Positions 1 to 7,533 of a stretch of 18,365 nt of DNA are shown in pieces. The stretch covers positions 1 to 18,365 of the forward strand of contig JAABSF010000008.1 of the NCBI GenBank assembly GCA_011390535.1, in the 5' to 3' direction. Origin of the DNA: Deltaproteobacteria bacterium (GTDB taxonomy: Bacteria > Myxococcota_A > Polyangia > HGW-17 > SLPX01). The notes below the pieces were generated by a model, which was not told the DNA's origin, searched no databases, and saw only the letters and a list, made by a program, of their open reading frames with translations. Each line of letters begins with the position of its first letter. Position 1 is the first letter of the stretch. The position numbers and the translations under genes were made by a program.

Positions 1-1788
1 CCGATCTACTTCGATCCCTTTAACCTCCATAAGCCCCAAAACCCGCCCCAAAGGGATCTCTACGTCCCTCATCAATGATTCCAATCCTTCTTCTTTGACC
101 CGGGTCAAGAGCTGTTTTCCCAAGATATAGGTAACCTCAGCGTCTTCAGCAGCATATCGTGTGGCGTCCTTTATGGATACCTTATCGAAAGTAATAGCCG
201 ATCGACCTTTCCCGCAAACCTGCTCATATGGGATCATTTTGTAATTGAGCTCTCTGTAGGCCAAGGCATCAAGACCATGAGAAGGTTCTGAAGGGTCGAG
301 AAGATAAGACGCTATCATAGGATCACAAACGATTCCCGCAAGCTCGATTCCCTCTCTATAAAAAAGCACATAATCGTATTTATAGTTCTGTCCATAGACA
401 GGAATATCTTCATCTTCAAGATATGGTTTCAGCGCTTTCAACACGTCTTTCATGGGCAGACCCTTGCCTTGGTCTTCCAATGTTGTATGCCCCACAGGTA
501 TATACCAAGCCTTCCCCGGACCCACCGCCAAAGCAACACCCACAATACGAGCTTGAACCGGATCCAAACCGGTGGTCTCGAGATCAACAGCAAAACCATC
601 ACATGCATCCAGTGCAGATGTTATCTCTTTCAGTTGAGCTGAATTCTCTACTGCAGAATACAGCTCAGGCTTAGGGCACTCAGGTTTCGGGTGAATTGAT
701 TCGTCTTCATCTCTTTGGTCATCCCTTTGCTCAAGCTTGGATTTTTTTTCCGTCGGAGATTCTTCTTGCATTGTTTCAGACACCCCATTCTTGCCTTTAT
801 CCAGGTTCCCTTGCACCGCTCTTTTTGAGCCAAAGAGAGATTGTTGCACAGACTCTACCCCGTTTTCATCCCTTGAATCTTCGTTTCCGCTCTTTTCCGA
901 ACTCTCCTCTTTGCCGTAGACCTTGTAAATTGTATCTAAATCCTGCAACCAGCGCTTAAAACTGAGACGTCGTAACAACTCTTCAAGCGGTCCGGCTTTC
1001 GCGGGCCCGGCCGTCAGATCTCGGAGTTTTACGTCTAAGCTTACGTCATCACGAAGCTTCACCAATTTTTTAGCCAGTCGAGCATCTTCGGCATGCTTGA
1101 TCAAAGTCTCTCCACGTTTACCTTTTATTTTCCCCTTCTTAGCAGCATCCAAAACTTTTTCCATTGATCCAAATTCGTTCAACAGCTTGGCTCCAGTCTT
1201 TTGACCTATACCGGGGACACCTGGAATATTGTCTGAGGAGTCTCCCATTAAAGCCAGCAAATCTTCCATAAGCTCCGGCACTACACCAAACTTTTTTTCA
1301 ACCTCCCCAGGCGTGTATACTCTTTCCTTCATAGAGTCATATAGATGAACAGTATCACATGTCATACCCATCAAGTCTTTATCTGATGATACAATGGTAG
1401 AGTGCATTCCTTCATCCTTCGCCCAACCCACAAGTGTGGCGATTATATCATCCGCTTCTACTCCCTCTTGTTCCAGCGCCATCACGCCCAAATTGCTCAC
1501 CAACTCACGGATAAGGGAAAACTGAACCACTAAATCTTCAGGAGGAGGAGGACGATTAGCTTTGTATTGATCATACAATTCATTTCTAAAGGTCGGTCCC
1601 TTAGCGTCAAAAACAACCACCAAAAAATCAGGTACTTTGTCTGTCAACAATTTCATGAGCATAGCCCCAAAACCATAGACAGCATTGGTGGGCACACCTG
1701 ATGACGAAGTCAAACTTCGAATGGCGTGATATGCTCTGAAAATAAAAGAACTCCCATCCACAATATAAAGACTGTGAGATTTACTCAT
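1..1788 (-). CDS. polA: DNA polymerase I, N-terminal 596 residues (partial)
   Basis: Replication and repair polymerase that removes RNA primers and fills gaps. The frame is open from 1788 to the left edge, so residues 1-596 are present and the polymerase domain is almost entirely outside. The N-terminus opens with LYIVDGSSFIFRAYHAI of the 5'-nuclease domain, and GDSSDNIPGVPGIGQKT is its helix-hairpin-helix signature. The 3'-5' exonuclease domain looks active: DLETTG supplies Asp402 and Glu404, QNYKYD supplies Asp472, and YAAED supplies Asp549 (E. coli D355, E357, D424, D501). All are shifted by about 47, because the linker around residues 290-375 is expanded and highly charged. That linker contains QQSLF (315-319). 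Start choice: an in-frame ATG also lies at 1794, but the AAGGAG at 1798-1803 is 3 nt from it and 9 nt from the ATG at 1788, so 1788 is preferred. Divergent from the yggS operon. Confidence 0.97.
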   Translation of the reverse strand, partial: MSKSHSLYIVDGSSFIFRAYHAIRSLTSSSGVPTNAVYGFGAMLMKLLTDKVPDFLVVVFDAKGPTFRNELYDQYKANRPPPPEDLVVQFSLIRELVSNLGVMALEQEGVEADDIIATLVGWAKDEGMHSTIVSSDKDLMGMTCDTVHLYDSMKERVYTPGEVEKKFGVVPELMEDLLALMGDSSDNIPGVPGIGQKTGAKLLNEFGSMEKVLDAAKKGKIKGKRGETLIKHAEDARLAKKLVKLRDDVSLDVKLRDLTAGPAKAGPLEELLRRLSFKRWLQDLDTIYKVYGKEESSEKSGNEDSRDENGVESVQQSLFGSKRAVQGNLDKGKNGVSETMQEESPTEKKSKLEQRDDQRDEDESIHPKPECPKPELYSAVENSAQLKEITSALDACDGFAVDLETTGLDPVQARIVGVALAVGPGKAWYIPVGHTTLEDQGKGLPMKDVLKALKPYLEDEDIPVYGQNYKYDYVLFYREGIELAGIVCDPMIASYLLDPSEPSHGLDALAYRELNYKMIPYEQVCGKGRSAITFDKVSIKDATRYAAEDAEVTYILGKQLLTRVKEEGLESLMRDVEIPLGRVLGLMEVKGIEVDR

Positions 1789-1801
1789 GCTCATTATCTC
1801 C

Positions 1802-1832
1802 TTGGACAAATTATGCTATTTTATTGTATAGA
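1802..1832 (+). promoter_or_regulatory. Candidate promoter for the yggS-rseP-tsaB operon
   Basis: TGGACA (1803-1808) and TATAGA (1827-1832) are separated by 18 nt and lie about 47 nt before the yggS start. The -35 element overlaps the polA ribosome-binding site on the other strand, so the two divergent units share a gap of only 90 bp. Called by eye from sigma-70-like boxes only. Confidence 0.35.
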
Positions 1833-1878
1833 ATTCTGTTTGTATAGAGTGCCGACAAAAGAAGGATCAAAGAAATAC

Positions 1879-2598
1879 ATGGAAACAACAGATATAAAAA
1901 AAAACGTCCAGAATATTCTACAAACACTACCGCCCAACGTTACCCTGGTTGCAGCCGCCAAAACACGAACAGGCGATGAGGTTAAAGCCGCTGTTGAAGG
2001 TGGTGTCAAAGTACTAGGGCACAATTATGTCCAAGAAGCGGAACAAATGCATGAAGAGATTGGTGAGTGGACGGAGTCAAGAGATGTAAAGTGGCACATG
2101 ATCGGACATCTACAAAGAAACAAAGCAAAAAAGGCCATAAGTCTGTTTGATATGATTGAAACCCTTGATTCTTTCCGCCTCGCAAAGAAACTGCAAAAAG
2201 AATGTGAAAAAGCAGATAAAACCATGGATGTTTTAATAGAAGTCAACAGCGGAGAAGAGTCGAACAAAACCGGGGTAACCCCCGAATTTGTCAAAGAACT
2301 CGTCCATAAAGTTTCCGAGCTGGATAGACTGTACATAAAAGGGTTGATGACAATGGGACCAATAGGAGGAAACCCTGAGAACGCCAGGCCTTATTTTCGA
2401 CTAACAAAACAATTATTCGATGAACTCTCCAACTCACCCAAAGATAACGTCTCTATGGAGACACTTTCGATGGGCATGAGCAATTCCTATTTGCAGGCTG
2501 TCGAAGAAGGGGCTACTCTTGTTCGTATCGGAACACGTTTGTTTGGTCCGCGTGCTTGTATGACTCAATTTTCCAATCAACCCAAACATAACTCGTGA
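1879..2598 (+). CDS. yggS: YggS/PROSC-family PLP homeostasis protein
   Basis: Single-domain TIM-barrel protein that binds pyridoxal 5'-phosphate and is linked in the family to vitamin B6 and amino-acid homeostasis. It is not a demonstrated enzyme. From the ATG at 1879 it is 239 aa, close to E. coli YggS at about 234. Lys28 in LVAAAKTR is the expected PLP lysine, followed by WHMIGHLQRNK, the SMGMSNSY segment and VRIGTRLFGPR, which are family signatures. The usual GEN(R/Y)VQE motif reads GHNYVQE here, with His replacing Glu. The frame is open further upstream (to 1726), but that would overlap polA and the promoter region. GAAGGA at 1861-1866 supports the ATG at 1879, though its spacing of 12 nt is long. 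First gene of an operon, 13 nt before rseP. Confidence 0.93.
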   Translation: METTDIKKNVQNILQTLPPNVTLVAAAKTRTGDEVKAAVEGGVKVLGHNYVQEAEQMHEEIGEWTESRDVKWHMIGHLQRNKAKKAISLFDMIETLDSFRLAKKLQKECEKADKTMDVLIEVNSGEESNKTGVTPEFVKELVHKVSELDRLYIKGLMTMGPIGGNPENARPYFRLTKQLFDELSNSPKDNVSMETLSMGMSNSYLQAVEEGATLVRIGTRLFGPRACMTQFSNQPKHNS

Positions 2599-2611
2599 GA
2601 TCTTTACCCTA

Positions 2612-4285
2612 ATGATAATAGTTTGGTTTCTTTTACTCATAGGTCCACTTATCTTCATCCACGAACTGGGACACTTCGCGCTGGCTAAGCTCTTCGGCGT
2701 AAAAGTTCACCGTTTTTCCCTGGGGTTCGGGCCTGCCATAAAGGGCATGAGTTGGACCCGAGGCGAAACGGAATATAGGATTTCTTATTTTCCCCTTGGT
2801 GGATACGTCAAAATGCTGGGCGATGATCCAACCGTCGAGATTCCCGAAAAAGACAAAGACCGATCATTCACACACAAGCCTCTTTGGCAACGCTATCTAA
2901 TTGTTATCGCAGGGCCCTTTTTCAACCTCGCTCTGCCTATAATCATCTACTTTTTTTATTTTGCCGCCCAATCGACGGCGTCACCCGCAGTCGTGGGAAC
3001 CGTTTTAGAGGGCGAGCCGGCCGACAAGGCAGGATTGAAACCAGGTGACAAAGTTTTATCGGTGAACGGTAAAAAAACACGCTATTGGTTTGATCTTACT
3101 AGAGTCATCCGTAAAAACCCGGATAAAAAGATTACCCTGAAGATAAAAAGAGATGGACAAAAACTCAGCGTGAAAGCCCGACCTCGTTTGAGACGTTTGG
3201 AGACAAGGCTCGGTGTTGTGGAAGAAAGAGGACTGCTGGGAATAGTTCCAGCCTTTACTGCTTCAGAGATAGGTGTCTCTGATCCCCAAAGCCCTGCAGC
3301 AAAGGCAGGGCTTAGAAGAGGAGACTGGATCCTTAAGATCAATAACAAGAAAACTCGATACCGGCATCAGCTTAAGAAAACCTTAGAACAAACAAAGCCC
3401 GGCGAGGTAATCGAGTTAACCATCCTACGGCCACTAAAACCAAAGGAGGCCGATTTTGCCGATCTGAGATTGCTAAAACCACTCACCCTGAACCTATCTA
3501 CAGCCGCACACCCTGATATATCCGAGCAAGAGTCACCCGGTGATAAAAAAGGTGCGTACACCGGCATACTTTCAGGAGAGATGTTCTTGGATTATATAGA
3601 ACCCGGAAGTCCTGCTCATATCCTCGGCCTAAAGGAGGGAGATCGTATAGTCTCTGCAATGAACAAACCTCTAAAAAGCTGGTTTCTTTTTGAAAACATC
3701 TTGCATAGACACAAAGACAAAGCCATCCCGATTACTTGGAAACCCTACGGGCAACCTCTTAGAAAAGGAACCCTGCGCCAACAAAAAAAGATCATCACCA
3801 ATGAGTTCAAGCAAGAAGAAGAGAGCTATATTTTTGGCGCCTTTAACCGAATTACACACCATTTTCCAGACGAAATCCCCATTCATAATCGAGTGATTTA
3901 CGGTGGAAAGATGGCCATGCTTATGACATCAGAGATTATCTATGACATGGGCCTCGCTGTGGTTCAAATGTTCAGAGGACGCGTACCCGCAGATTCTGTA
4001 GGCGGCCCTATCATGCTGGCTAATATCGCTCAAGTAGCCGCATCAAAAGGATGGGATGTTTTTCTATGGATCATGGCCCTCATCTCTTTAAACTTGGGCC
4101 TTTTGAATTTACTGCCCATTCCAATTCTCGACGGCGGACATGTGTTGATATTCACAATAGAAGCTATACGCAGAAAACCTTTGAGCCTGAACGCCCGTAT
4201 CTATATTACATATGCAGGGCTCTTTTTGATTCTCGCTCTAATGGTGTGGGCATTTAAAAATGATATCGTCCGATATTTCCTTTGA
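2612..4285 (+). CDS. rseP: RseP-family site-2 zinc metalloprotease with three PDZ-like domains
   Basis: Inner-membrane intramembrane protease. In E. coli RseP cuts RseA in the sigma-E envelope stress response and clears signal-peptide remnants. The zinc site is visible: HELGH at residues 17-21 in the first membrane helix and LDGGH at 506-510 in a later one. GGYVKMLGD (63-71) is also a family motif. At 557 aa it is about 100 residues longer than E. coli RseP (450 aa, two PDZ domains). I see three PDZ-like segments: about 127-195 (EPADKAGLKPGDKVLSVNG), 207-295 (SPAAKAGLRRGDWILKINN) and 322-395 (SPAHILGLKEGDRIVSAMN). A C-terminal helix lies near 530-548. The ribosome-binding site is weak (GTGAGA). 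It sits 13 nt after yggS and 9 nt before tsaB, so the three are probably cotranscribed. The substrate anti-sigma factor is not in the window. Confidence 0.95.
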   Translation: MIIVWFLLLIGPLIFIHELGHFALAKLFGVKVHRFSLGFGPAIKGMSWTRGETEYRISYFPLGGYVKMLGDDPTVEIPEKDKDRSFTHKPLWQRYLIVIAGPFFNLALPIIIYFFYFAAQSTASPAVVGTVLEGEPADKAGLKPGDKVLSVNGKKTRYWFDLTRVIRKNPDKKITLKIKRDGQKLSVKARPRLRRLETRLGVVEERGLLGIVPAFTASEIGVSDPQSPAAKAGLRRGDWILKINNKKTRYRHQLKKTLEQTKPGEVIELTILRPLKPKEADFADLRLLKPLTLNLSTAAHPDISEQESPGDKKGAYTGILSGEMFLDYIEPGSPAHILGLKEGDRIVSAMNKPLKSWFLFENILHRHKDKAIPITWKPYGQPLRKGTLRQQKKIITNEFKQEEESYIFGAFNRITHHFPDEIPIHNRVIYGGKMAMLMTSEIIYDMGLAVVQMFRGRVPADSVGGPIMLANIAQVAASKGWDVFLWIMALISLNLGLLNLLPIPILDGGHVLIFTIEAIRRKPLSLNARIYITYAGLFLILALMVWAFKNDIVRYFL

Positions 4286-4294
4286 GGTTCTATT

Positions 4295-5128
4295 TTGAAG
4301 TCAAAAAAACCCCTGCTGGCACTTGATACTGCTACTAACACAGCCACAGTTTCAGTGTTGGACATGGAAACTGAATCTGTTTTGGCTCACAAAGACGCAC
4401 CTGTCCGAACACACGGCAAGGCATTGGCAACGCTCATTCTAGAAACACTGGAGATGGCCGAAACGGCGCCTATGGATCTTACAGGAGTAGGGTGTGGGGC
4501 AGGCCCAGGGTCATTTACCGGCATAAGGATAGGGCTGGCAACCGCCAAAGGGATATGCCTGCCCAACAACATCCCTCTGGCCATGATCTCCTCTCTTGAT
4601 GCGCTGGCATGCAGAATAGCTGAGGATTATCAAGCAACTGTCACCGAGTCTTCAAAAACAAACCCTCACTGTCTTAGGTCTGACTCAAGACTTGAGTCAA
4701 ACCTTATATCTCCTTGCCTGGATGCGCGACGAGGAGAAGTTTTTATTTCGCTTGTGCGAATGATTAATCCGTTTAACCCCCAAAAAATCCTTCCTCCACA
4801 GGCACTGGCTCCCTCAGATGCTGTTCATGCAATAATTCAAGCCGCAGAGGCCTGCGACCTTATTTTTGAGTCAGCCTTTAGGGCTGACTCAAAAATAAAG
4901 GTCCAGCGAATACTGGAAGACCCCATCGCTTCTCTGAGTGCTGAGAAAAAGGAACTGTTTGTCTTCACCGAGGCTGAACCATGGCCAAGCAGCGTCGCCA
5001 TAGGAAAGATGGCCATAAGAAAAATTAAGGCGGGAAAAAACGACGACCCGGCAACTGCACAACCCATATATCTTCGCCCTTCGGACGCAGAAAAGAACTT
5101 CAAGGTAAATCTGTCCCCCGGCTCATAA
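4295..5128 (+). CDS. tsaB: tRNA N6-threonylcarbamoyladenosine (t6A) protein TsaB
   Basis: Partner of TsaD and TsaE in the complex that installs t6A37 on ANN-decoding tRNAs. It has the ASKHA fold with LALDTATNTATVSVLD at the N-terminus, GAGPGSFTGIRIGLATAKG at residues 68-86, LDARRGEVF at 142-150 and the family C-terminal motif IYLRPSDAE. The start is TTG at 4295, preceded by TTGAGG with GAGG at 4283-4286, 8 nt away. At 277 aa it is clearly longer than E. coli TsaB (231 aa). Much of the excess lies at about residues 113-140 and 186-205, which are exactly where two DNA palindromes are embedded in frame (see separate entries). Last gene of the yggS-rseP-tsaB operon. tsaD and tsaE are not in the window. 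Confidence 0.93.
   Translation: MKSKKPLLALDTATNTATVSVLDMETESVLAHKDAPVRTHGKALATLILETLEMAETAPMDLTGVGCGAGPGSFTGIRIGLATAKGICLPNNIPLAMISSLDALACRIAEDYQATVTESSKTNPHCLRSDSRLESNLISPCLDARRGEVFISLVRMINPFNPQKILPPQALAPSDAVHAIIQAAEACDLIFESAFRADSKIKVQRILEDPIASLSAEKKELFVFTEAEPWPSSVAIGKMAIRKIKAGKNDDPATAQPIYLRPSDAEKNFKVNLSPGS
4677..4703. repeat. Palindrome 1 inside tsaB
   Basis: TGACTCAAG (4681-4689) and CTTGAGTCA (4691-4699) form a 9-bp inverted repeat around a single A. One mismatch (C4680/A4700) is then flanked by GGT/ACC. It is translated in frame as part of the enlarged TsaB loop (about residues 129-136). Its arm GGTCTGACTCAA matches 11 of 12 bases of an arm in palindrome 2. Confidence 0.7.
4856..4903. 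repeat. Palindrome 2 inside tsaB
   Basis: The left arm at 4860-4876 (TTATTTTTGAGTCAGCC) and the right arm at 4882-4898 are a perfect 17-bp inverted repeat with a 5-nt loop. GACC (4856-4859) and GGTC (4900-4903) extend the stem past one bulged A at 4899. It is in frame and encodes about residues 188-203 of TsaB. It is not followed by a T-run and lies mid-gene, so it is not a terminator. Confidence 0.85.
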
Positions 5129-5327
5129 ACCCTCAGCGCTCATGTGATTCCCACCTCATAACGGCTGATTTTTCCCCTTTCACTCATAATACTCCAAAGT
5201 CCGAACCGCAAAAATGATTCTTCCAGGGTGGAAACATGAGGCTTTTTGCGCTACTCTAAAAGTTGCTTTTATCGGCAGAGAACTAAGAGCTTAAAGAAGA
5301 AATTGCTTCCATTATCAAGGAGCGACA

Positions 5328-5942
5328 ATGCGCTGTATAAGGTTTTATAGTTTTTCTCTTTTTATCACAGGCTGCATGCTCACCTCATGTGGTAAAGAAC
5401 CTCCTACTTCAAAAGCTCCACCTACTCTTACAAACGTAAACATCCAAGAATTGCAAAAAGAATCAGAAGATATAGACGAGATAGAAGAAGATGATTTTGA
5501 TGACAAACCGAAAAGAAAGAGCGGCCCGATATTGAACCCTCGCTTTAGTGATGATAGCACTTCATCGAAAGCAAACCCCTCGGAAAAGAGAAAATCCGGT
5601 GGCGTTACTCGTCCACACTCTCAAAATTTCGCTCCAACAATCAACGGGCATCCCAAGGGTCCCAAAGCAGAAGTATTTAACGGGATAATCAACTCGTCTT
5701 TTCGGAGAATCAACCAATGTTTTGCCAATCAAATAAACAAATTACGTACTGGAAAAAACTCAATTCAAGTAAAGTTGACTATTTCGAATTCAGGAAGCGT
5801 TAAAGAAACCAGCGTTGTAGCGGGAATCAATAACAGTGCCGTACGTTCATGTGTTGTAGAGACACTTAGATCTCTCAGTTTTCCAGCATATGAAGGAAAT
5901 GAGGTAAAACAAATCGTACCCTTCACATTCGTAAGGCGATAA
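5328..5942 (+). CDS. Lipoprotein with AgmX/PglI-type C-terminal domain
   Basis: 204-aa exported protein. The N-terminus is a lipoprotein signal with two possible lipoboxes, ITGC (Cys16) and LTSC (Cys21). Residues about 25-110 are low-complexity, with an acidic patch (IDEIEEDDFDD, 49-59) followed by Lys/Ser/Pro-rich sequence, probably a flexible spacer. Residues about 116-202 form a compact domain typical of the AgmX/PglI C-terminal family, related in fold to TonB C-termini and common in myxobacterial-type genomes. It has paired cysteines at 131 and 175 (INQC and RSC), the GSVKETSVV strand and the final IVPFTF strand. AAGGAG at 5317-5322 supports the start. It lies 61 nt before the VanW-domain gene, so they may be cotranscribed. 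The molecular role is unknown; family members are linked to gliding and envelope complexes. Confidence 0.85.
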   Translation: MRCIRFYSFSLFITGCMLTSCGKEPPTSKAPPTLTNVNIQELQKESEDIDEIEEDDFDDKPKRKSGPILNPRFSDDSTSSKANPSEKRKSGGVTRPHSQNFAPTINGHPKGPKAEVFNGIINSSFRRINQCFANQINKLRTGKNSIQVKLTISNSGSVKETSVVAGINNSAVRSCVVETLRSLSFPAYEGNEVKQIVPFTFVRR

Positions 5943-6003
5943 CAAACAGATCAAATGCCACAAAACTTTAAATGACCATAAAACTCTTGGAGCTGATAGC
6001 CTA

Positions 6004-7440
6004 TTGAAACATACTAATAGAAACAAAAGTCTTTTCACAGCCGGGCTTATGCTCACCATTTGGGTGGCAGGATTCGCCACAACAGCAGGAGGCGTCTGGG
6101 TTAGCAAGAACGGAAAAACAGCTGTACAAGGAGTACATGCCTGGAACATAGACATGAGCGGCAAGACTCGCAAAGAGATAGAAAAAGCCCTCACAGAAAA
6201 GAGAGAGGAGTTTCTCCAGACAAAGGTGACCATTCTGGCTGGTCCGGAAAAGATGTCTTTAAGGAGGAGGGAGCTTGGTCTGCACTTGGATATAGATTCT
6301 ATGGCGGCCGGGATAATGAAAATCGGCCACAAGGGACCTCTTTGGGAATCTTTAATAACACGACACCGAGCAAGGAATGGTTTTTTCCAAATATCACCCA
6401 CCTTTGTCCTAGACAAACAAAGCGCCCTCCAGCAAATGAAAACCCTCAAAGAAAAAGTTGACCGCCCTGTCGTAAAAGGCAGGCTCAACCTTCGTAATCG
6501 CAAAGTCATCCCTGGAAAAACAGGCTATCGTCTTAACATACACGAATCTCTGGTGAAAGTGCTGAAGTCAGCACAAAAAGAGAAAACCAAAATTGCTTTA
6601 ACAGTAGACGTTCTTCGCCCGAAAATCACAGAAGAGGTGGCGAAGCAACTGGATATTTCTACGGTAATGGGCTGGTTTGAGACACAATACAAATTCAAAG
6701 GAAGTTACGAGCATCGGGCACACAACCTCCATCTGGCCGCAAGAAAGTTGAATGGCACAGTTATCATGCCCAAAGAGGTCTTTTCCTTCAATGAATCCCT
6801 CGGCCCTCGCACAAGACAAGAAGGTTATCGGGTAGCGCCGGTGTTGGCAGGCGGGGAAAAAATCGACGGTATCGCCGGAGGAACATGTCAAATTTCTTCA
6901 ACTTTACACGCTGCTGCATATTTCGCCGGCCTGGATATTTTAGAGGGAGAAGTTCACAGTCAACCATCTCCATACATCGAACTAGGACTGGACGCAAAAG
7001 TGGTGTGGCCGGATGTGGATGTTAAGATTCGAAACCAATACTCATTTCCTGTGGTTCTTCATTTCGAGGTGGCTTTCGGCAGGGTAAGATCTGAGATTCT
7101 GGGAAAAGAAAAGCTTTACACAATCGGTTTCGAGAGGAGCATAGTAAAACAACGTCCATATAAAGAGATTGACAGGAAAGATCCTGAAATGGAGCTTGGG
7201 AAAAGAAAAATCGAGCAAAGGGGAGAGTTCGGCTATCACGTACGCAGAAGAAGAGTTTTTTTCGATGAAAACAAAAACGAAATAAAGGCTCAATATTGGA
7301 CTTTGGTGTACCCCCCCACCAATCTCATCGTGCGGCTGGGAGAAAAACCGCCTGAGGACCCGGAGGCTTCTCCGCCGGAGGATTTTCCTCCGATTCCACC
7401 AAAACCTGTGCCAAAACGATTCGTGAGAATTAAACAGTAA
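6004..7440 (+). CDS. VanW-domain envelope protein with peptidoglycan-binding-like N-terminal region
   Basis: 478-aa protein with a hydrophobic N-terminal segment (about 10-32) acting as a signal anchor or signal peptide, so the bulk is predicted to be periplasmic. Residues about 45-205 resemble the repeated 'putative peptidoglycan binding' region that commonly precedes VanW. Residues about 225-365 are a VanW domain with LHLAARKLNGTVI, EVFSFNESLGPRT, GGTCQISSTLHAA (Cys295) and ELGLDAKVVWPDVDV. The tail (about 447-472) is rich in proline and acidic residues. VanW is named from vancomycin-resistance clusters, but its biochemical role is unsettled and no van genes lie nearby. This is not evidence for glycopeptide resistance. 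The start is TTG at 6004 with GGAG at 5989-5992. The next in-frame ATG (6049) would delete most of the membrane segment. Confidence 0.9.
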   Translation: MKHTNRNKSLFTAGLMLTIWVAGFATTAGGVWVSKNGKTAVQGVHAWNIDMSGKTRKEIEKALTEKREEFLQTKVTILAGPEKMSLRRRELGLHLDIDSMAAGIMKIGHKGPLWESLITRHRARNGFFQISPTFVLDKQSALQQMKTLKEKVDRPVVKGRLNLRNRKVIPGKTGYRLNIHESLVKVLKSAQKEKTKIALTVDVLRPKITEEVAKQLDISTVMGWFETQYKFKGSYEHRAHNLHLAARKLNGTVIMPKEVFSFNESLGPRTRQEGYRVAPVLAGGEKIDGIAGGTCQISSTLHAAAYFAGLDILEGEVHSQPSPYIELGLDAKVVWPDVDVKIRNQYSFPVVLHFEVAFGRVRSEILGKEKLYTIGFERSIVKQRPYKEIDRKDPEMELGKRKIEQRGEFGYHVRRRRVFFDENKNEIKAQYWTLVYPPTNLIVRLGEKPPEDPEASPPEDFPPIPPKPVPKRFVRIKQ

Positions 7441-7533
7441 ATATAACTATACAAACAAAAGTTAAAAGTTGGCTTTTTCTATACCGTTTCAACATGAGAC
7501 TTTTTAATAAAACGATATTCTTGGAGAGTATTA

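Noticed and set aside
1726..1878. N-terminal extension of the YggS protein by 51 residues
   Set aside because: It would run antisense through polA and the shared promoter region; the ATG at 1879 gives the usual family length.
5129..5170. Intrinsic terminator after tsaB (TCAGC ... GCTGA TTTTT)
   Set aside because: The stem is only 5 bp with a loop of nearly 30 nt, too weak to list as a feature.
6004..7440. Vancomycin-resistance gene
   Set aside because: Only the VanW domain is shared; no vanA/B, vanH, vanX or two-component genes are present, and VanW proteins are widespread in bacteria without this role.
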